A DNA stretch of 64,000 nt. Origin: Rhea pennata (taxonomy: Eukaryota; Chordata; Aves; Rheiformes; Rheidae). The notes below the pieces were generated by a model. It saw nothing but the letters and a program-made list of their open reading frames with translations, did not search any database and was not told where the DNA came from. Location of the stretch: NCBI RefSeq assembly GCF_028389875.1, contig NC_084687.1, positions 1,142,611-1,206,610 of the forward strand. Direction: 5' to 3'. This document shows positions 1 to 12,700 of the stretch, piece after piece. The stretch's first letter is position 1; each line of letters begins with the position of its first letter. Made by a program: the position numbers and the translations under genes.

Positions 1-726
1 AGCTGGAGTGGTTTCAGGGGCAGGGCCTTTACTGCTGCACTGTACCTACTGTCCTGTGATGTAAGCAAGACACCACAGTGATAGGCATGCTGTCAGAGGT
101 CTCCCTCTCTCTCCTCTGCTCCAGAATGGATGAAGCCTGGTTCCAGGTGCAAGGGTAATCTCCCAGCCTGGAGATCTCCCCACTGTATGAGGCTAGGACA
201 TGGCTATCCAGATTCTGCTGTACCACTGCAGCTCAGGCCAGCATAGCTTTCAAATATTCACAGTTTGCCAGGCACTTCCCCATCCCCCTGCTCCTTGTGG
301 TAGCCTTTGCTGCTTCATGGAAAATGTGATGACTCGGCAGCCCCTGAGTTTCCAGGCCTGGTTCCAGCTGCTGGGTGGAGAAAACTTCTGAAGTTGTTTT
401 TGGGTCTGGCACAACTGAAGGCTTTGCTGACAGGGGGACAAAAGGGGAGCTCTGGCATCCCCAGCTGTAGGCGGAGTCTGTGTTCTTGCCTGTGGCAAGC
501 ATGGTGTCACCAGAGTGGTCAGGCAGAGAGCAGCACTAACATATAATGAGTGGCCTCTTCCGTCCAGTATGGAAAGCTGCTGAGCCTCATGGCGCCAGGG
601 ACAAGGCCTGGGTTTGGCTCCAAGTAGCAATTCAGGCTGCTTTCCACCACAGGCATAGCCTGAAGTCCAGCTCAGAGCAGAACTACTGGGTCCATGGACA
701 GGAATCAAAGTAGGCTTACATCTGTG

Positions 727-866
727 GGACTGGCATAGACATGGGTTAGAGTGTGATGCTGCTAATGCCAAGGTTGTGGGTTCAATCCCCATACAAGGCT
801 ATGCTGAGGGTTGGACTAGATGATCTCCAGAGGTCCCTTCCAACCTTACCATTCTATGATTCTATG
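727..866 (+). mobile_element. tRNA-Ile-derived SINE with CR1 tail (TguSINE1-like)
   Basis: The head resembles a tRNA-Ile gene: an A-box-like stretch near 731-745, GCTAATGCCAAGG around the anticodon arm, and a good B box GGTTCAATCCC at 779-789. It is followed directly by a CR1 3' end and two ATTCTATG tail repeats. The tRNA part is decayed (for example the acceptor stem does not pair well), so this is a retroposon rather than a working tRNA. The same head-tail plan defines passerine TguSINE1; family assignment is from memory of that design. Confidence 0.75.
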
Positions 867-1736
867 TCACCAAAGTCAGCAGGGTACCAACTCTGCCTGC
901 CCTGTGCTGCACCATCAGCAACACACAGAGGCTGGAAAAGCAGCTGGGCTACTGCTGAAACTGAAGCACCTAATGATCAGCCCTAGCCCAGAGGGCAGCA
1001 AGGCAAGGTGCTGAGGCATCCAACCAGCCAATGCTCATGCAAGCCACAGGATAACCTCTTCTCCTACCCAGAGAAGCATGAGGCATCAGCACAGCATGGC
1101 AGGAGGTTCCAGTGGACATAGGGAAGACATGCTCGAGACATTCCTGCTCTACTCAACAACCTGCAGACTGAGGAGGGTAGGAGTGGTCTTTTGGTGCTCG
1201 GACAATGCTCAGAGAAACTAATCTGGTAGTGGAGTTGTATCCCCAGCACAGGGAGCTGGCAGCTGAAGTTGTTTGCCAACAAGCTCCTGAGATGGCACCA
1301 CCCACCCACTTCCCTGGCAGCTCCATCCTGCCAAACCAGGATGGCTGTGTGTCCCTGTTTGTTCTCTTCACTGTTGGACCCCCTTGCCCATCTGTCAGAC
1401 AGAGCAATTCCAAGGAGCCAAAATATGGGGCTCTATCATTGTGGCCACAAGACCACAGGAAAACCTGTGGTCCAAAAGCCAATGATTTTCTCGGCCTGCA
1501 GCTCTGCAACACTCCCAGTTTTGCCAGTGAAACGTGGGCATGCACTTCACAACTCTGCCAGCTCCTGTCTGTCCTGAGCCACGACCTCTAGTACCATGCT
1601 GCTGTGCACAGCTGGATACTGAGGGTATCCCAGAGCATGAAACACAGCTAGTGTGACACCAGGGAAGGGGTTTCAGCCCAGAGCTGCAGGGATGGAAGCA
1701 TAGCTGACAGGCCCTCAAGAGTACACCCCGCACGGA

Positions 1737-1780
1737 TCCAATCTGTCTGCACAGCAGCAGTGCACCATGGGCATCATACA
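1737..1780 (+). repeat. 44-bp direct repeat, copy 1
   Basis: Matches 2829-2872 with one mismatch (begins TCCAATCTGTCTGCACAGC). Similarity stops abruptly on both sides. Confidence 0.85.
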
Positions 1781-2025
1781 TACTATGTAAACAGTGACAC
1801 ACTCAGTCTGAGCTTCCAACCTCTACTAGTTTCCAGCCCTTAAGCCTCCTGTCCTAGAATGCAGGACATCCAAGGACTGGGATACCAAATCCTTGGAGAT
1901 TTATGGGAATGCTCCTAATCCAGCAGGGAGACAGTTAATCTTGGCATGTCTAAGGCAACTGAACCTGCTGTATCGTACAGTGGCTGAGAGCTGTTCTGAG
2001 ATGCAGGGAGGGCAGAGCAAGGGTA

Positions 2026-2090
2026 AGAATGGAAGGAATCTCTGGAGATCTTCTAGTCCAACCTCCCAGCTCAAGCAGGGTAGAAAGAGA
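2026..2090 (-). mobile_element. CR1 LINE 3'-end fragment
   Basis: Reverse complement of the avian CR1 terminus: CTCTGGAGATC, CTAGTCCAACCTCC and GCTCAAGCAGGG occur in order. Only about 65 bp remain. Confidence 0.75.
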
Positions 2091-2828
2091 GTTGCAGATC
2101 CTGTTCCCTTCTGTGCTTGTCCCCATCAACCTGGGAACTGTCAGGAGGCTTTGGGCATGGATCTGGGGTTGGAAAGGAGTCACAGTTTGGGGCACTTGAG
2201 AATAGTTGCCCCTCCATTTTATCTTTGTTCTCAGTTACTTGCTAGAGCCTTCCCAAAGCTTTGGCCCAGGCACTTGGGGCAAGTCTGGCCCTCACAGGTC
2301 CCACCTGATTAGCTTCAGAGCTTCCATGGGAGAGAATCCACCATCCTGTTGGCCAGTTGGGGGATGAGTCCCCGTGGGATCCCACCCTAACATGCCTGGG
2401 GCCTAACAGGCTCAGGGGCTCACAGAGTCTGGCAGGGCTTTAATAGCTACCCTTTGTGGCCATGCTGGCAACCAGGAAAGGCTCCCAGGACTTCCTGAAT
2501 AGATGCATCACTGAACCTCTTCCAACACTGCTCCAGATCTCCAGTGCTGATGTGAAGACAATAGCATCTCCACTCTGAGTCAGAGCTGGCAACCAGCCAC
2601 ATATTGCACAGGCACAACACACTACCACACAGTGCATGGCACTGTGCATGGCTGGGAAGGCACAATGAACTCCCAAGAGCAGCATTGCAAAGCACATCTC
2701 CTACAGCCCAAGGGCAGATGTGGCACAGGTCAGAACCAGCCAATGCTTCAAATAAACAGAGCAGAGTCCAGTCACCTTTGCACCCATGGGAAACAGCACA
2801 CACGAAACTCTCACAAACCCCCCACAGT

Positions 2829-2872
2829 TCCAATCTGTCTGCACAGCAGCAGTGCACCATGGGCACCATACA
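2829..2872 (+). repeat. 44-bp direct repeat, copy 2
   Basis: Second copy of the repeat at 1737-1780, 1.1 kb downstream, same orientation, one base different. Confidence 0.85.
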
Positions 2873-3059
2873 GAGACACACATCTCCCACGTCACCAGGC
2901 ATGACCAAAGCTCACATTCCCCATCAGCATCATGCACAAACACACAGGCATACAGAGATAAAGGGTGTGTGAACATTCTGGGGATAGGGATACCTGGCAA
3001 AGTGCACAGCACCCTAGATCTACACTCATGCCAATGCCTCCTCCATACACACAAGCCCA

Positions 3060-3530
3060 GCTGCTGGAGGCTGTGGCCCGCCCTCTCCTTGCTGGGGGCT
3101 GGTTTGGCACTCCCTTCCAGCTCAGAGCCGCCATCTGGCCTATCCTGTCTCCTCCCCTCTCCTCCCCTCTCTGCACCAACACCCACAACTCTGCGGAGCT
3201 CCTGACAGCCAGACAGGGCTCCAGCATTGCAGAGACCTAGCCACAGCACCCCGCCGCCACACACACACACACATACACACACACACACACCCTCCAAGCC
3301 CCCCTTCCCCCCTCCCCCGGCAGGCAGCTCTCTGTCTGCAGCACACACACGCTCCACAGAAGAACAACTGCAAAGTCACCGCAGACAGACACAGATTCAC
3401 AGGAACAATAGCAAATGCTCACAAGGAGACGCGCACGCACGCACACACTGGACCTCTCCCAGCCTGGAGGCGCACTCTGCCCCTGCCTAAGGACAGCTGG
3501 CAACGCTGATGTGCAACGCGCTGGCATGCA
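3060..3530 (+). promoter_or_regulatory. CpG-richer stretch upstream of PTPRV, possible promoter
   Basis: CpG dinucleotides are clearly denser here (CCGCC, GCGCACGCACGCAC, AACGCGC) than elsewhere in the window, ending about 160 bases before the PTPRV start codon. A CATAAA motif at 3607-3612 could be a TATA-like element. It could serve PTPRV or a divergent upstream gene. No direct evidence of activity. Confidence 0.3.
3258..3292 (+). repeat. (CA)n microsatellite
   Basis: About 17 CA units with one AT interruption, inside the CpG-richer region. Confidence 0.95.
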
Positions 3531-3689
3531 ATGCCTGCTCTCACTGATGTCATCCTGTCCCTCGAGCTTGGGAAGCATGTGGGGACACAGCCCCTTGCTG
3601 CCATGGCATAAAGGACTAGCTGGGCACAGACACCACTAAGAAGCTCTCCCAATTTGCTATTCCTTTATTCTGCAGCTGCCCTGGTTCCA

Positions 3690-3755
3690 ATGCAACTACT
3701 GCTCCTGTCACTGCTTGTCCTGTGGGAACCATGGCTCCTGGGAACCCTGGTAAAG
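3690..3755 (+). CDS. PTPRV: PTPRV exon 1: signal peptide
   Basis: Encodes residues 1-22, starting MQLLLLLSLLVLWEP, a classic leucine-rich secretion signal. It ends in phase 0 at donor gtaagc. The start context is weak (C at -3 and C at +4). The bases just before the ATG (ctttattctgcag) resemble a splice acceptor, so a non-coding exon further upstream is possible. Confidence 0.85.
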
Positions 3756-6700
3756 GTAAGCCCTTGTCTCTTGAACCCTTCATTTGTCTGTGCGGGATCT
3801 TGGCTCCACATTCACTGGCAGTAAGGGGCTTGCATAGTCCTAGCACACTGAGGAATGACGGCATATTTCTGGGCTGCCTCTCCAGCCATGCAGCTGCACC
3901 AAATTAGCAACGTTTGCAATTATGAGCTGGCTCTTTCCTCTGCTTCCCCCCATGACTATGCCCTCTCGCCCCAGTGCCTGAGATCAGAGCTTGTTATTGC
4001 TGCCATGGCTGCATGGCTCTTCTTCCCAGGAACTGGCTGGTTGCTATTCCCAGGGGGTCCAAATCCCCCTCACTCCCCTCCACACACACTCCCAAAGGCA
4101 ATTGGTGGAGGAGCCAGAAATGAGTCAGACACAAGAGCCGAGGGGGAAATAACTACAGAAAGATGAGTGCTCCTCTGTGGCTTGTTGCTGGACAGGGAGT
4201 GGATAGAGATATTTCCTTTAATGTGGAGGGAACTTGCCTCAACTTAAAGCAGAGCACACCCTGCTTGCCCCATTTGCCAGCAGACTGTGGAGAGATGGGT
4301 GTTCCGAGAGTTTGCTGAGCACCCATTGTGGGGCGGAGGGTGCTAGATGCTCTGAACCTATTAGGCCAAGCCCTTGCTTGGGAGCCTGCAGGGGATGGCA
4401 GCTAGTCTGAGTTCTGGGGCCCCTTCATCCTTCACCACGGCCATGGGAAGTGGTAGTACCTGTATAGGTAATGAGATTGCTAGGGCCTGTCCTGAACTCA
4501 CTCCTACCCAAATCTTCCTCTTATGCTCTGATAGTTTCAGTGGGAAGTCTCCACACCATGGGCAGTGTCCCACGCATGTCTGCTGTCCCAGGACACATCC
4601 AAAAGGCCAAGGCATCCCAAAAGCTATGTCTGTCTCCCTGCCTTGTCTAGGGGAGGGCTGCCATTAAAGATGACCTGTGCTCTCCTGGAAAGACAGGGTC
4701 ATAATCCCCAGATGTCATGGCTGAGTGGTACCTATGTCCAGCTATTCTGATCCCTGACCTGGCCCGCATCACCTGTCCTAGCCTTTAGTCTCTGTTTGGA
4801 CCACCTCACCTCACCTCTGTCTCTCTTGATGACCTCACTCCCCCAGGGCGAGAGATGCAGCCAGATGGCATGGGCAGGGTTGGAAGGACAGGATGCACCA
4901 AATGATAGAGGTAAGTCAAAGATCAGGGAAACAAGGAGCTACCTTGGAAGTGGAGGATGGGCTTGGAGTCAAGGAGCTGGTAGATGAACAAGTGTGCTGG
5001 ACTAGGACTTTTGGACATAAAAGTAGCTTTGCAAATATCTTGCATTAGACTCACTGCCCATTAAAGCTGATCGTGACCACAGAAGGGGAGGGTGTCAGCT
5101 CCATCCTCTTCTGGCACCTAGTCTCATGGGGGCCATGGGAACAGCCCTGTTTCTCCCAGCAGAGATGAGCTCCATGGAGGGCAGCATTTGGGAGAAGGAA
5201 AAGACTCCAAGCTCCCTTCTTCCCACAGAGCATCAAGTGGGCACAGCAGCGATGCAGCCACAGGTCCCCTACAGGGAGCCTTGGAAACAGTCAGGTGGGA
5301 TTGTGCTTCATGGAGCTGCTCCATGGCTGTGTCGTGCTGGCTGAGGAGCGACACAGCCATGCTTGCTCTGCATCTAGTGCTTCCTCTTATGTGCTTGCAT
5401 TTGGCTCATTCCCCAGCACTGCTCTGGCCTGTTCCAACAAGCACTCTCCCAGATAATCCACAGGCAAAATTTAGGGCACTGAATGTGTCTGGATGTGGTC
5501 GACTGTGATGTGGTTAACTGAACTTAGCTAGGCTTACATGGGCAGTATTATGGCCATGAGTCTCGGAGCCAGATGATGTGTCTGGCCTATTTTAGGCATT
5601 AGTGTAGCTTTACCATAGACCAGAAGATGCCTGGGAAATGACAGACGGAGGAAGGCTATTTAGTTTGTTGGAAATAGGACCATCAGACAAGCATGGGTGG
5701 AGAACTCCTACCTTTAGGGGACATGAAAGATCCCATAGTGGAAAACAATCCTGGCCTGTCTAAAGCTTCTTGAACTCTGTGCTGGGCATAGCTCATCTGG
5801 ACATCTTCGGGAGGAGATTACGCAGGCCCTCAGCTCCATGTGCGACTGTGACTGGGTCTCTGCTGACAGCAAAGGGAGCCCAGGACAACTGGCCCAGGTG
5901 TTGATACCTAACTCACAGACACCCAGCTGCATTTACGTAACCCTTCCCAAGCAGACTATTTCCGTGCCTGTGTTTGAATTGCTCAGGGATGGCTCTCAGA
6001 AAGTGTTTTCTGGGACCTGGCTCCCTTTGCTCCCTTTTTGGCAGTCTAGTTTTCTCTATTCCATTTGCACCCTATCTATGGAGTAAAGCTCTCTTTAGCC
6101 TAGCAGCAGGCTCCAAATGACAGCACTACATGAAACAGAAATATAGTTATGAAAGCTTCATGCCTCTCCAGTTTTGTAGGAAACCTGCACAAAACACCTG
6201 AACAGTCCAGAAGATGTACCTGGCTCAAAGACTCACCCCACACTATTGCCCCTCTGCTGCATAAAGGCAGCCACTGACAGGCCTTTGGGGCAATACCGGT
6301 GCTTGTTTAAAGCTTTTTTGTCCTGCCAGATCACATGTAAGTCTGTTACAACACATTGCACATCATAAATTTTAAGTGCTAATTATTGCACAAATGTCCT
6401 ATTAGCACTAGAACTGCAGATCATCCATGGTGTTTCCCAAAGGCCAAAAACAATAGAAAGCCTGTCGTTAACAATGATACTGAGGAGTGGAGAGTGTGTG
6501 ACAATCTGTTAGCAGAGTGCTCCCCATCAGGGGCTTGTGGAGGCCTGACTCCATAACAAGGCAATGTGGAGGCATAGAGGAGTAGACATGGTGTGTGGAG
6601 GGGTCACATTACCAGCTTGGTCTCAACAGATAGGCTCTGTCTTGCTCTCTTTTGTTTGTAGGCAGTTTCTGAAAAATTCTAAGAGCAGGGATTCAGTGGC

Positions 6701-9700
6701 ATTTTTGGCCATTGACCCACATATTAGACAAATCTCTATATGCCGTTTCCCATTCCCAGATGCTCTCTATCTGGGTGCCACAGCGCTGGCCCTGAAGCCA
6801 CAGCATGCCGATGATGCCACTGCAGCAAGTACAGGACAGTGACACACCTTAGCAGTAGATTATGCAAATCTGGTGCCACAATTCCTGCTCTCCCTGTGTC
6901 TTCTCTACACTGAGCAGAGCAAAGCATAGCATTGGCCCCAGATACCTGGGTGGCACAGCAGGCCTCTGAATGCCCTGCACTGGGTGACCTTCACTGGGCT
7001 ATGCTGCAGCCAAGTGCAGGACAAGCCCCAGGCCTGTTGCTTCCTAGCAATGAGTCTGATTTATCCATGTTTTGCAGGGACCAGAGTAGACATCTTGTCT
7101 TTCTCAGTCCAGCTACAAGTTTAGAAAGAACCTCCCTTGCCCTCAGCCTCAACAACCCTGTCTGCTCTGCACTGGTGACAGTGGGGTGTCAGTGCCTGGA
7201 CCCCTCAAGGGCAGCCTTCACCATCTCCTTTGTTGGGGCTCACACAGAGACAGGTACTGCTGCAGGGAGAATAACTGCCCCACTGCCATTTCCACCCTGT
7301 TCTCATGATGTCCTTTGTTTTGCCCCTGCAGCTGCGTCTAGAGCTCTTTGATATCTTTTAGGGTGCCCATAGCAACCAAGGAAATACCATAAGATGACAA
7401 GCAGTGGATTATAACCAGACAAGGCAGCATTCCAGCCATAAACCTGGGGCTATCTGAGAACAACACAGGATGGCCTGAAGCTAGAGGCCTGGTTTTTGTC
7501 CACCAGAAGAGATGCTCTGTGCTTAGGAGAACCTCTTTCACGTAGTGTCTTTGACCTTCATTCCAAAGGGTTTTCAAACACTCTTGTGTTTCCAAATGCT
7601 GCTGAGACCTTGGGGTTAGGGGTATCTGGCTGCAGTGCATCAGTGCCCATGGAGTTGGCCTGTGTCAAGAAGTGCAGAGAAGGTTGGTGGGCTGGGGAGC
7701 CTGGCCCCGCACACTGGCTGCCCTCTATGCTTCTGCTGGGTCTAGCAGCACCACAGCTCTCTGCTGAGGCTTTCGGCTTTACCTCTCCAGGGACCTTTCT
7801 GAACCTCAGCGTGAGTGACTATGGCCGCTCAGACTCTCTCCTTCTATCCTGGGATGAGCCAGAGGGGGGTGCCATGGGATATTCACTCACCCTCTCTTCC
7901 CTGGCACCGGACATGCTGCTGCAGAACAGATCAGTTGAATCCAACAGCACCAGTTTCTGGTTCCACGGGCTGACACCTGGCACATGCTACAAGATTAAGA
8001 TGACAGCTACTCTTGCCTACATGGACATCACCAGCCAGACAGTCACAGGACAGACAAGTAAGAGATTCCCCATGGACTGCAGAGTCAATGGGTCTAAGTA
8101 CTCCTTCCTACCCTATCCTACCCTACCCTACCCTATCTTCACACTGGTTTGGAGGGGGCAAAGTTCAGGGCTATGTGGAATCCTGTGAATCCACGGGGAA
8201 GTTGGGTCATTCCCCACTTCCTGTCAGTTATAGTCCTTTCCTGATCCCCAGGACCCATGGGATTATCCTCTCATCCATGAGGAGGGAGGGTCCTGTCCCT
8301 GCACCTTGCACTAGTCAGTCTTCTCCCAGAATAATGCAACAAGTGATGGACCAAACCATGATATGGACTCTGCAAAGAGCTAAGGGATAGAAAGGGTCAT
8401 GCTTGGAGGTCTAGAAAGAGGTACAAGGAAGTTATGTCAGCTCCATGATTTTGGCACACCTCTGGCAAACACTTGTTTGTGCACCAGCCCTTGCTCTTGG
8501 CCTTTCCTGGCTCATACCAAGGGACTAGGGGAAGGAAGAGCAGGGCTGATAAGTCTGTAGCTCAGGTGATGACATTAGCCATTGCCTGCTTCTCTCCAGA
8601 AGATTGTTGAGTAAATCAGTGCAGGTGAAGGTAGAAAGCCTGCTAAAGGAGGGCAGACCAAATGCAAGGGGTTGGCTGGAAGAACAAATGGGGAGAAGAT
8701 GATGTCAGATTGCCATAGTGACTAGGAATCCATTTGGGAAGAGCAAGAGTTGGCTTACAGTACAGGGCTTACAGTAACGCAGTTGTCAGGCTCCACATGC
8801 CTGGAGGAATGGAGGGCCCTCACGCTGGATGAGCTTTCAGGCAGGTGTTGCTGGCCTTGCCTTTGTCAGTGCACATCCAGCATGTTGTCCCTGCCAGAGC
8901 TTCTCTGCCCAGCTTGAAGAGATTGTGCAGAGACTGATTTAACACCCATGGGAGACCAGGGGGGCTGGCAGGGAGCTAATGGGGCTGTGCTTTGGGTATT
9001 CAGTCTTGTGGTGGTGGTCAGTGGGACCTCGCCAGGTGAGCTGAGAAGCCACTGTCCCACCAACTCCTGGGCAAACTGGCAGATCAGACATAGCAAGGCA
9101 AAGAGCAAACCCTGTCTGTGCCATGCCTGACCTAGGTCCTTCACCTGTCCACAACTTGAGCCTGAGCAGTGATGGGAGATCTGCTGTGCTGCATGCCTCC
9201 TGGGAACATGCCACTGGGCAGCGAGACAGCTACCACCTTGCCCTGTACCACAGCGACTCCCAGACGCTCATGAGAAATGCATCCATCCTGCCAAATGCCT
9301 CTACATTCCTGTTTGATGGGTTGTTGGCTGGCAGTGAGTATGCCTTGAAGGTCAGCACACTGTCTGGAGCCAGCCAGGCCAGCACCAGTATCCATCAGTG
9401 GACAGGTAGGGAGGGATGGGTGTGCCTGCCCAAAGCATAAGGGAAGGGAAGGGATAGAGGTTAGAGTGGCTTTGGCAGGGGAAATGCAGCACGTGTGCCA
9501 GCTGGGCTGGCAGAGAGGGGGAGGAAGACTCCAGCTAGGATGGGAAGTGTGCATAAGTTAGGGAGCATCTGGAAAGTTTTCACATCCCTGCTGTAAGCTG
9601 AGAGATTTGATAAGGGCCATCTTTGCCCAATTTGTCAAGCCAAAGGGAAAGACCTGACACCTCAGTCCTGGTCTTGAAGAACAAGCCCACAACTCAAGCT

Positions 9701-12700
9701 TCTCTCCTCTATGTCCCCACAGGAGAAGGGCAGTATGGGGATCTTGGCAAAAGACCTTGGCTGGTCAGAGCTGTGGAAATGTTGCATTATCCAGACTGCC
9801 ACCTTCCTCTGCCATGGGACCTAAGAAAATATGAAAGTATGGAGGGACCTCAAGACCTTTTCAGCCTGCCTGAGAAGGAATGTGGGAGCAAAATGCTGCA
9901 GCATTGCAGCAATGCCCCAGCCAGACCTTCAGCCCCTGGGCCAGCATAGAGAGCACCAATGGGTAGAGGAGACCCTGGGGAGGGAGAAGGTTCTTGAGCC
10001 CCGAGACCTATTCTGCCACTGCTGAATCTCACTACCTCCTGCTTTTCCCCTCAGCACCCTCCGTCCCCACGCAGCTAAGGCTCAGCCCAGGTTCCAGCAC
10101 CAGCCTCTTTGCATCCTGGACTGGTGCTGAGGGGGCTGCCTGGCTGCACCTCACGCTCCGCAACCTCCTCACCCAGATGGTGACCAAGACCCTCTCAGCC
10201 AAGAGAGGCCTCACCAACTACACCTTCCAGCACCTCTACCCTGGCACCCAGTACTGGTTGGGTCTGAGTGCCATGGCCGGGCCTTACACCATGATGGGGC
10301 CAAATGCCACAGCTTGGACATGTGAGTACAGCACACTTGGGTTAGGGGAGGTGACCTCAGTTACCATTTATTTGTCTTTAGGCTCAGAACAGGCACTGCA
10401 AACCAAGGGCTCAGAAAACAGAGAAGATCAGTGAAGATCTGAAGAGCTGACTCTGTGCCTTGGTGACCATGGCTGTCTCCCTGGTCTTTTGTCCAGCCTT
10501 TGAATGTAAATGTCTCCTGCGAGAGCCCTGAGTGCAAAGGGCAATTCATCTTCTTGAATCCAATTTGAAGTTGCTCCAGAACCTAGCTCTGGAGCTCTGT
10601 GATAACAGACAAGGGGAATGGGGAAGCAGCAGAGCCAGGGAAGGTGAACAGCCTGTGAGTCTAGAACAAGCTGGAGAGTGCCCCAGAAGAATAGGAACAC
10701 CAAGTCCTATAGAACCATGGGCAGAAACAGGGCTGCAACATAGGCTTTGAAGGAAGCCAGAGATGGCGGTCAGGGAGGGAACAGAGGGACAAATGAGACA
10801 CAAGGAAAGGGCCTGGTTGTAGGACCAGTGTCCCCTTTGGGCAGGTGAAATCCCACTGCCTGGTTTGCAACAGGATAAGCCTGACTTCTCCCTGAGGATG
10901 GCTGTGGAATGGCCAGAGCCTAGGCACCAGACCTGACTGGTCTGCAGTACAGCTGGGGCCAGTCTCTCATGTGCCTGGGGGCTGTCCAAAGGCCCAAGAG
11001 GAAATGGGGAGCTAGGGGACAGCAATTTAGCGGGTATAAACTGGAGGCTTCTAAAGTGAAGCAGAGTTTTGTCCATCCTTGGTTGCTGTCAAGGGTGTGT
11101 TTTGGTAGCACCTGGAAACCTGCTTTAATGGATGTCCTTACTGCACTACATGCTATACACACATAGCCAAGGAATACAGTCTCTGGCAGGTCAGAAACTG
11201 AGGACAGCACTCCCAGATCCCAGCTAGTTGCCCCATTTAGCCCCCTGGCCTTCACCTTCTGATCTCTGGCTGATAAGGCCCCTGAGAAAGGATAACTTCC
11301 ATCATCTTCCTTGTTTGCTGCCAACACTATGTGCACTGCCTTGTGAACAGTTCTTGCTGCAGACTCACTTTCCCAGACCTCTCCAGGAAACCACAGGGAA
11401 AATGAAGAGAGCAAATGCAGCCTCTCAGATAGTGCAAGATTCATGCCAAAAGCAAAGAAAACGGCCTTCTGTAAGGAAGAGCAACAAATTACGGAGATGT
11501 CAAACAACTGCAAACTCAAAAGTTCCTCTGCCCAGTGGCTCGGCCTGGTCCCAGGCAGAGACAATGGCTGATCATTGCCAGGTGTACACTGAAATCTGAG
11601 GACCTGGGAGCCACAAGATAGCAAGACAGCTCTTTCCTGTTCAGCCTGTTAGTCCAGAAAGCTGTGGCATGGAGCCCACTCACTGCTAAATCTGCAGCTG
11701 GGATTTTGGAAGGTTTCCACACCCCCAGCTGGTTTGTTTCTGCTATGAAGTGACTTCAACTACATCTCTGCAGTTACTGTCTATGGCTCTGATTTACCGG
11801 ACCGCAAAAAAAAATGTCTTTGGTGCCAGATACAAAAGTCAGGGGCAGCCAGCCAGCAGTTTGATCTAGGCTAGTTCCCGGGAATATCAGCAAACTCAGG
11901 ACAGGACACAAATGAAGATGAGAGGAATGTTTAGGAATTTCCCAGCAGGGCTGCCAAACTGATCTAAGCTTCACTAGACCAGGAATGGTTGCACTGGGGA
12001 ATGAAAACAGCATGCTCTAGCAGAATGTTTAAGCCAGGCTTGTAATGGTCTTCCAAGTAAGGGAGCCGGGAATGATACTCAGGAGCATGTGGGGAGATCT
12101 GAGGATCTCGTATGGCATCTGCTCACACAGCAGTCTGTCTTCTTTGACTAAGCAGGACTGGACAGGAATGCAGGTGTGCCATATACCTCACAGCCCAGGA
12201 CCTTCAGGCTAATAGGCTGTCCTTAAAGCTACAAATGCTTAAAGTGCTACAAAGTAAATCCTGGGAGGGCTGGGTTTGGGGTTCTGTGCACCTTGTAATC
12301 CAGACACACACAATATTGTTCCTTTCTCTTCCAGACCCCCTGAGCCCTGGCAATGTGACCCTGAGCAGCATGGAGGAACAGAGCTCCTTGCAGGCTCACT
12401 GGAACACCCCAGCAGGAGAGAGAGACTTTTATCTGGTGACTCTGCAGGAGGGAGAGGATGGTGCTCCGACCAGGAACATTTCTGTTGGAGGAGACAGCAG
12501 TCATGTCACCTTCCATGGGCTGAGCCCTGGGAAGCAATTCTCTGTCCAGGTGACAGCAGTGGCTGGGCCTTACCGGGCTTCTGCCTACAGCATGCCTACC
12601 TGGACACGTAAGTAAAAAGTCTAAGAACACCTCTTTGAGGCCATTTCTGCCTCGCCACAGAGGGACCAAGTTCTTCAATGCTGATGCCCAAAGTGAGGCC

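Larger units (their letters stand above)
1..3689. other. 5' flank of PTPRV
   Basis: Intergenic DNA upstream of PTPRV. I searched the minus strand for exons of PTPN7, the expected mammalian upstream neighbour, and found none I could support. It holds the repeats listed separately. Confidence 0.5.

Noticed and set aside
727-800. Functional tRNA-Ile gene
   Set aside because: The acceptor stem and D arm are degraded and the sequence runs straight into a CR1 tail, so it is a SINE.
2701-3357. 218-codon open frame on the minus strand
   Set aside because: Much of it is a translated (CA)n microsatellite and G/C-rich repeat (Cys-Val runs); no protein family recognised.
1-3600. Possible PTPN7 exons upstream, expected from mammalian gene order
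   Set aside because: No minus-strand frame matched PTPN7 features; the gene may lie just outside the window.
7078-7253. Exon-like open stretch in intron 2 between ttttgcag and gtactg
   Set aside because: Length 176 nt is not a multiple of three, while flanking exons are both phase 1, so inclusion would break the frame. The open frame shows no FN3 pattern, and the phase-1 frame has an early stop.
8107-8141. Interstitial telomeric repeat
   Set aside because: The unit is the pentamer TACCC, not the CCCTAA hexamer.
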